Both the position numbers and the translations under genes were made by a program. Of a stretch of DNA of 64,000 bases, positions 58,088-64,000 are shown piece after piece. This stretch comes from Aulostomus chinensis (taxonomy: Eukaryota; Chordata; Actinopteri; Syngnathiformes; Aulostomidae). The stretch lies in NCBI GenBank assembly GCA_037954235.1, contig JBBMOA010000017.1, forward strand, positions 2,843,501 to 2,907,500. Direction: 5' to 3'. The notes under the pieces were generated by a model. It searched no databases. It was not told the origin of the DNA and worked only from the letters and a program-made list of their open reading frames with translations. The first letter of the stretch is position 1. Each line of letters starts with the position of its first letter.

Positions 58088-61000
58088 TTCATTTCCGTAT
58101 TATTGTCTTATTTCATGTTACTGAAGTTACTCCCTGGACACAGACGCAGACCACTGCAAGTGGAAGTGACGCATGCAACTTTGCTCCACGTCTGCTCTCG
58201 CTACTTTGGTCCCTGCAGTTTTTACACAGCTCAAATCAACATTTCTTGCTCCGTCACACAAATACAAACCTCGCCTGGTGCCTGCAGGGCTGACATCTGC
58301 ACCGCAGCGCAGTTATTAGTCTGCTCCTTCCTACAAACTCCAGATATAATCAGGTTTCCCTTCCCTCTCACTCTGATGCGTGTGGGGGTCCACTCTTCGC
58401 TAAGGGCCCTGGACGCTGCCAGGGGCCAGAATTTCTCCTTGGCAGCTGTGTGAGCTCTCCCAGTTCTAGTTTTTGGATCTTCTATTGAAGCTTGTTTTCA
58501 TGTGAGCGCTGGTTTGCTTTTCGCTGTTAGATGCATGACTCTTGCTTCAGAAGCTGCATCTCTCCCTTGTTTTGAGGCGCCGTCCTTCCGCCGCCATCGT
58601 ACTTTCCACTTTCCTCCAACTGGTGCGTGATGTGAGCGTGTTATTCCTCATCTGAAATCTCCTCTCCCTAAACTCAAAAGCTAGAGTAGACATGTGACTG
58701 AAAGTTCTTGCGCTAACATACTGCTATGCTACCATCTGTGTATTACTGTTGTCTTAATTATAATTGGCTGTTCAGTGTCTTAGTTAGAAGCAGTTTCTGC
58801 TTTGGAGCAGGTATGCAGCAGAGCACACCTGAGCACATCACGTGTGGAAGCTTGACACTTTGGCTGCAGAACACCACCGATCACCAGAGCGCTTTGGATC
58901 ATGGAGGTCATGTCAATGTGGGCCAAAACCTCAGCGAGAGCACGATGTTGATTCTGTGCCACGAAGAAATACGGCGGTTCTGAGGGCAAAAGTGCGTCCA
59001 CGCAGAGACAAGCAAGGAGTCCCTAATAAAGTGGCTGGTCCGTTTATGTGATTTGGTCTAAAACTTTGGTGAAGATAGTATTTTAGGGGGAACTGTACTG
59101 CTTTTTTACTCTCAAGAAACACATAAATGAGCCAGGACAGAGTGTTTTCATGAATTTACTGAACTCTGAAGTTTTGTGAAACAGCCACTCTAGGCTAGCT
59201 TGGCTAGGCTAGCTAATGGTCCACTGTCTATGAAATAAGACAATAATGATCCAATACAGGCATCCAGACCAGAGGTAATGTATGGGGGGGGGGGGGGCAG
59301 ACTCAGCTTATCTCCATCAAACAGCTGGACACATCGTAACAATCCAGACCTGAAACCTCATGAAAACCTGGAATGATAGGATTTCACCAGATGAACTTGA
59401 CGTCTTAATGGACGCAAGCCTCCTTCAAACCTTTCGTATCCTACTGGACGTCCCTCCTCAGCTGGCAGGGGGATGCAAACATCCTCAAAGTAAAGTCACA
59501 GCAGGAGCCCGAGGCGGCCTCAACAACTCATCACGGTCGAGTGAGGAGAAAAAAACACACGTCCATCTCAATAAAAGAGCGGGGCTGTCGTCTTTTCAGA
59601 GCCCTTTGACCTAAAAACGACAGCACACTAAAGAATCCAAACGTAGCGCCTCAAAAATACGTTTTACATCAGCCGCAGTCGTTGTGGTTAAATCGGTTAA
59701 ATCGTAAACTGGAGCTTTAGGGATCAAACATTGCTAAGAGTGTGTCAGCTGTCACATCACACCTCTCCTGCTAATTGAACCAGACTGCATTTTCAGTTTG
59801 TGCGGGGTTGGAGGCTGGAGAAAGGTCATTAGTTCAGTTTCAAGCTGAGAGGACTAACCCTTAACTGAGACATGAAGCAGCTCTATGAATGATGAATGAC
59901 ATATTTAACCGCATGCAGGCTAAAGGGAGCTCTCCCGCGCTCATGTGCTGCAGTCAGAGAAGACAGGGTCTTGGTCTCCACCCCCCAAAGGCAGCTTACT
60001 TTTATGCCAGCATTCTGTTGGTATGGCCAAGTGAAGCAGAACGGATAAAGCGTCTCAGTGTCATTGCATAAGAGGCTACGTTACTGCGGCGCAGACCCGG
60101 GATCATGCACACAGACCGTCTCCTAGAATTATTTGACCTCCCATTATGGGATAGTGGGGCAAATGTGGCTCCTTTACATTCCCCAGTCTCCAGTGAAAGG
60201 GAAGAGGAACCAGAGCGCAGCCGAGTTGTTGTTCTGGGTCATGAGAAGCTGTCTCGACCACCACCAGTGGATAAAGGTTGCGTCTGCCTGACCTGTGAGT
60301 GCTTGCATATCACCGCCATGCGCCTGCTCAACCATCCGATATGCAGCAGCAGCGTTTCACGCTTCCCTCCATGTGCTTCCTTCACCTGCTGCCCGGCTCC
60401 CTCGCCTGCTGTATAGAAGCCACCCTGCAGAGACCCACGTGGACACCTGTCTGTGTAGAAAGTTTTGTTTGTGCGGACTAGTCCACTTCAGCATGACCTC
60501 ACCTATGGTGCGATTAACACCAGAACAGCGAGGCCGATTTTCACCAAACTTGGTGGAGGAGTGTAGAATGGATCTTTCTTTCTCCCTTTTTTTTAAAAAT
60601 TTTTGACACCTCCCTCCTGGCAGGTCGACCAGATCCGGCTCAGACTCGGTCAGATATACCTGGGGATGAGTCACGTTTGTTCAGTGGCGTTAGCGTGGTG
60701 AAGTGCACATGACGGGGAACCAGTCGACTCAGGCTCCTGCATGTTTCGCACCGTGCGTCCATGACCCCAACATGTTGCTGCTTCAACGTCTGTTCCAGCA
60801 GCCATTCAGGTGCAGCGTAACTTAACCAGCTCCCTCAACGCTATCACCTGAAGCTCAAGAACCTTGAAGCACTTTGGTAAGTTTCCAGTCCATGGGGAGA
60901 GACACATGGGAGATCCAGCAGGGGACCACCCCCATCCCAGTGCTACACCCCTGGACCAAGACTGGTAAAAATCAGCCTCACGGTTTCTGTACAACCCTGT

Positions 61001-62144
61001 GACCATCTTAGAGGAGGTCACAACCAGAAGCTGGTAGAGCAGGAGACACATGAAGAGAGTAACCAGCGTTTCACCTGATGAGAAGTCTACTTGTCCATAA
61101 ATCACCAGACAGGTTCAACTGCCAGAGGACTCAAACTTGAGCAAATAAAAAAAAAGACCCAAAAACCCAAGTGTGATGGCTCATGATTCACTGGCTGGTG
61201 CGCTTCATCATTTACATTCCAGGTGCTTTAGATCGTCTCATTGTTTCAGTTCATTCAGAGTGTTTTTGTTGTTGTTGTTTTGTTGATTTCTCTGAAAAGC
61301 ACTTCAGGTTGCTGGTATGAAACCAGTTAAATAAATAAAGTTCACTTGTGTTTCTTTGCCTCAGCGACCGCCTGAGAAAAGTCCTTTCTGCTATTCAGTG
61401 TCTTCCTGTGATGGCAAACTCTAAAAATACATTGAATAAAAGACTGAATAAACAAGTGACCCGGGGGCAGACGTTTGAAGTAATGGTCTACTGTCAATGA
61501 ATAAATTATGAGCAGCAGCACAATCATGTTGAAGAGCTGTGGAGGCGTGTTTTCGCCTCTCCGCCTCAACCTGTAACCTTTCTTTTCACTCAGGCTGACT
61601 AAAATGTCAAATCTGCTGGGGCCACGCAGCCACGGGCAGTCGCTCTGCACTGGTGAAGACACACAACTAAAAGCTAGTTTCTTTTCATGGCGGCTGAAAG
61701 GTTAGTTTGTTGACATGTGTCATGTGGGGCAGCGGCAGCGGCGGCGGCGGGTACTTGACCACCACGGTAGAATTCATTACTGACACATACATGTATCAAG
61801 AGCCAGGCGGCGGGACTCATTCAGGAGATGCTCTTACACACAAATTAGTTCTGATAGACTTTAGGACGTCTTTAGCCCTCAGTTTAGTCTTACAGACAGG
61901 AGGTGACGCCTGATGGCTTCTTCTGGTGACTGTCAGTCACCCTGGATCTTTTCCTGAAAGGTCAACAATAAATGGCGGTAAACAACAAATATCCACCAGG
62001 CTTCGCCTCTTGCCTGTAAGACTGAATCGAGGGCTAAAAAAGTATGCAAGAACAAATTTGTGCATAAAAACCTTTAATAAACGAGGTCCATGGTCACGTT
62101 TTATACTTAAAAAAGAAACTGAAGTCAAATAAATTATAAAACAT

Positions 62145-62286
62145 ATCTTTTATAATAACTGGTGACCCGTCCAGGATGAACCCGCCTCTCGCCCGAAGGT
62201 TGCTGGGATAGGCTCCACCCCCCACCACCCTTAACAGGAGAAGAGGGAGAAAATGGATGGATGGATGGATGGATCTTTTATAATAA
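62145..62286 (+). mobile_element. 5'-truncated SINE copy D with a 14-base target-site duplication
   Basis: ATCTTTTATAATAA occurs at 62145-62158 and at 62273-62286, exactly flanking 62159-62272. The insert begins inside the family body (CTGGTGACCCGTCCAGG) and ends with GGGATAGGCTCCACC and four ATGG units. 5' truncation with a perfect duplication is the signature of target-primed reverse transcription. Confidence 0.9.
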
Positions 62287-62313
62287 AGACACAAAGACTT
62301 GTAGCTTATCTTT

Positions 62314-62319
62314 TTTATT
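62314..62319 (-). terminator. Candidate polyadenylation signal of the gpr151-like gene
   Basis: TTTATT on the plus strand gives AATAAA in the gene sense, about 745 bases after the stop codon. Confidence 0.4.
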
Positions 62320-63062
62320 CATCGTCATGTTACAAGTAACCAAATACTTGAAAATTAATTGTGAAACTGGAAAAAAAAACATCTGTTAAACTTTACAACA
62401 TGTTTACCACCTATAAACAGTAAATAAACGTAACAACTGGTTCGTCACCATTTATGAGCAGGTATGAGGTCATTTAAACTGTTCATTGATGTAGCAGGTT
62501 TGGACCGCGTAGAAGTTCTCTTTTGAAGACATTTAAGATGATTGTAACTGATACAACACCAATACACCAATAAACACTTAAAAAGACCAAATATCTGCTG
62601 AGAACTACGCTAAACTTTATAAAAACGAGTTGATTCAAACGCTGCTTAACTTCCTGAAGGTTGTTTTGTGAAAATAAAAGCACTGAATCGGATGCTGCTG
62701 CTCGCTGAGACCCAGTAATTCATACTGAAACATAAACCAGCTTAAAGGCAGCTTTCAGTGGAATATAATTACTGTCTCGACCTGAAACCTGCCGCTGGAT
62801 CATTCGTGAATTTAATAGGAGATGTTTGCTCGCTGCATCACCTCATCCGGTCTGAACGGAGAGATTTGCTGGTTGAGTTATCCGTGATTTCGGAGGATTG
62901 GAAACAAGAGCGGTCCACGTTTGAGAATGTTTGAAAAAAACACAGCAAACGCGAGTGTCCTTTCTATTTACACCGGCGTCGTTTCTAGTCAAAGGTCTTC
63001 TACTCGCAGAAACATGGAAGCATATGAAAACATCGAGCGCGCACATCTAACCCGTCTCGCGA

Positions 63063-64000
63063 CTACAACATCTTCTCCTCTCTCTCCCACGGGACCGGAT
63101 CCTGCTCCTCCTCGACGTGCGTGTTCCTGCGCCCTGTCCAAAAGTGCTCCACGTCGGGGAAGGTCTTCTCCTTCTCCTGCGACACGTCGTTGGCGACGTC
63201 GTTGGCGCCCAGCTCCGCTCCGTTCCCTTCCGTTTTCGGACACCTGTTTTGCGGGGCGCGCTTCGAGCCCCTGCAGGTGCCGGTGAACCAGATGGTGACC
63301 AAACCTTGGCGCACGTCGTCGTACATGGTCATGAGGATGACCGGAGAGAGAGCGCTGCATGCGTAAAGGAGGACCTGCGCAAAGATGATCAGACCGACCG
63401 GAGGTGTGTTGAAGCCCAGCCGGACCCAGGTGAAGGTCCCCCACTCCGGCAGCAGCATGAGCCCGAGGGCGGCGCTCAGGCACAGCAGCACCAGGGTCAC
63501 CTTGCTCTGGTGCTGGGGGCTGGGCGCGTAGTTCACCGCAGTGTGCAGCGTCTTGGTGTAGTAAGCCACCGTGAGGATGACCGGCGCCGCGTAGGTGGCT
63601 GTGGGATAAATCTTGTAGAATAGTTTCATGAAGTCCGACGCGCACACCGGCACCTCGGAGACGCAGACGGTGCTGCGGCCGCGAATCTGCAAAGTGGCAA
63701 ACAGCATCTGCGGGATGGGAAACATCATCGACACGATCCAGATGAACGCCAGGGCTCCGTGGATCCACGTCGGGCTGTAGAAGGGGCCCGCGTTTGGGCT
63801 GGGAACCAGCGTGTGTTTGGCTCTGATGGTGACAGCGAGGATTAAAGTTTTCGCGACGACGCAGGAGTGCTGGAACCAGTCCGTCGTGCTGCAGACAAAA
63901 CTCCCCAAGGTCCAGGTCTGCTTGTAGTAGGTGACGGCGCGCACGGGGGCGCACAGCAACAGGATGGCCAGGTCCGTGGAGGCCAGCGAGGCGAGCAGCG
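63063..64000 (-). CDS. gpr151: GPR151-like orphan class A GPCR, 5' end outside the window
   Basis: A single open frame of about 311 visible codons runs from the window edge (within TM2, ASLASTDLAILLLCAPVRA) to the stop at 63063. It covers TM2 to TM7 and the cytoplasmic tail without an intron. TM3 follows FVCSTTDWFQHSC. No DRY motif follows TM3 and TM7 has ALSPVILMTM instead of NPxxY; human GPR151 also departs from both. The tail signature PDVEHFW followed by DPVPWE closely resembles PDVEQFW and DPIPWE of human GPR151. GPR151 marks habenular neurons in mammals and fish; its ligand is unsettled. The start codon and TM1 lie beyond base 64000. Confidence 0.88.
   Translation of the reverse strand, partial: LLASLASTDLAILLLCAPVRAVTYYKQTWTLGSFVCSTTDWFQHSCVVAKTLILAVTIRAKHTLVPSPNAGPFYSPTWIHGALAFIWIVSMMFPIPQMLFATLQIRGRSTVCVSEVPVCASDFMKLFYKIYPTATYAAPVILTVAYYTKTLHTAVNYAPSPQHQSKVTLVLLCLSAALGLMLLPEWGTFTWVRLGFNTPPVGLIIFAQVLLYACSALSPVILMTMYDDVRQGLVTIWFTGTCRGSKRAPQNRCPKTEGNGAELGANDVANDVSQEKEKTFPDVEHFWTGRRNTHVEEEQDPVPWEREEKML

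Larger units (their letters stand above)
55500..62300. other. Gene-free region between mavs and the gpr151-like gene
   Basis: About 6.8 kb with no recognisable coding exon or RNA gene. It holds a GA microsatellite (55670-55729), a G homopolymer near 59284, a tRNA-type SINE (57857-58087) and a 5'-truncated SINE tail (62145-62286). Several frames of 80-116 codons exist but lack any family motif or splice context. Confidence 0.5.

Noticed and set aside
58103..58453. A 116-codon plus-strand frame upstream of the GPCR
   Set aside because: No family motif, no promoter or splice context; it begins at the edge of the SINE at 57857-58087. Read as chance.
62989..63954. A 321-codon minus-strand frame overlapping the GPCR
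   Set aside because: It is the shifted frame of a GC-rich true coding sequence, rich in Arg, Pro and His and without membrane segments. The other frame shows TM2-TM7 and the GPR151 tail.
1..64000. CRISPR arrays, bacterial operons, rRNA genes or free-standing tRNA genes
   Set aside because: None seen. The sequence is vertebrate nuclear DNA, and the only tRNA-like boxes are in SINE heads.

Overview
This is a 64 kb piece of a teleost fish nuclear chromosome. Evidence: small GT-AG introns, abundant CA, GA and AT microsatellites, tRNA-derived SINEs with a 'GGATAGGCTCCA...(ATGG)n' tail, and six vertebrate genes whose products I recognise by eye. The species cannot be named. All homology statements rest on recognising conserved protein motifs; no database search was run. 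Splice sites were chosen by GT-AG rule, reading phase and fit to the protein family.

Layout. (1) 0.5-4.5 kb, plus strand: a neuronal-type (type IV) intermediate filament gene, three exons, with almost no tail domain. (2) 7.1-9.5 kb, plus: mrps26, mitochondrial ribosomal protein S26, four exons. (3) 10.3-37.0 kb, minus: loxl3, a secreted copper amine oxidase with four SRCR domains. It has 13 coding exons plus an extra homologous copy of the exon for the first half of SRCR4, and probably a non-coding first exon near 36.9 kb. (4) 37.4-46.2 kb, minus: pank2, pantothenate kinase, seven exons, with the mir-103 hairpin in intron 5. (5) 47.0-55.4 kb, minus: mavs, the CARD adaptor of RIG-I-like receptor signalling, with a perfect 10-copy PEPEL repeat, an LxIS motif and a TRAF6-type motif. 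(6) 55.5-62.3 kb: no gene seen. (7) 62.3-64.0 kb, minus: 3' part of a gpr151-like orphan GPCR, cut by the window end.

The genes do not form one pathway. pank2 with intronic mir-103 next to mavs is the arrangement on human 20p13, where MRPS26 also lies, so part of the block looks like ancient synteny; loxl3 and gpr151 map elsewhere in human.

The observations most worth following are the tandem SRCR4 exons of loxl3 (candidate mutually exclusive exons), with a 16-C homopolymer forming part of the next acceptor; the hypervariable-looking coding minisatellite in mavs; a triple GAAANN (ISRE-like) element in mavs intron 1; and the tail-less neuronal intermediate filament. Repeats include a very young SINE family (two copies with perfect target-site duplications), two kinds of MITE, and a roughly 430 bp AT/ATCT microsatellite in loxl3 intron 1.
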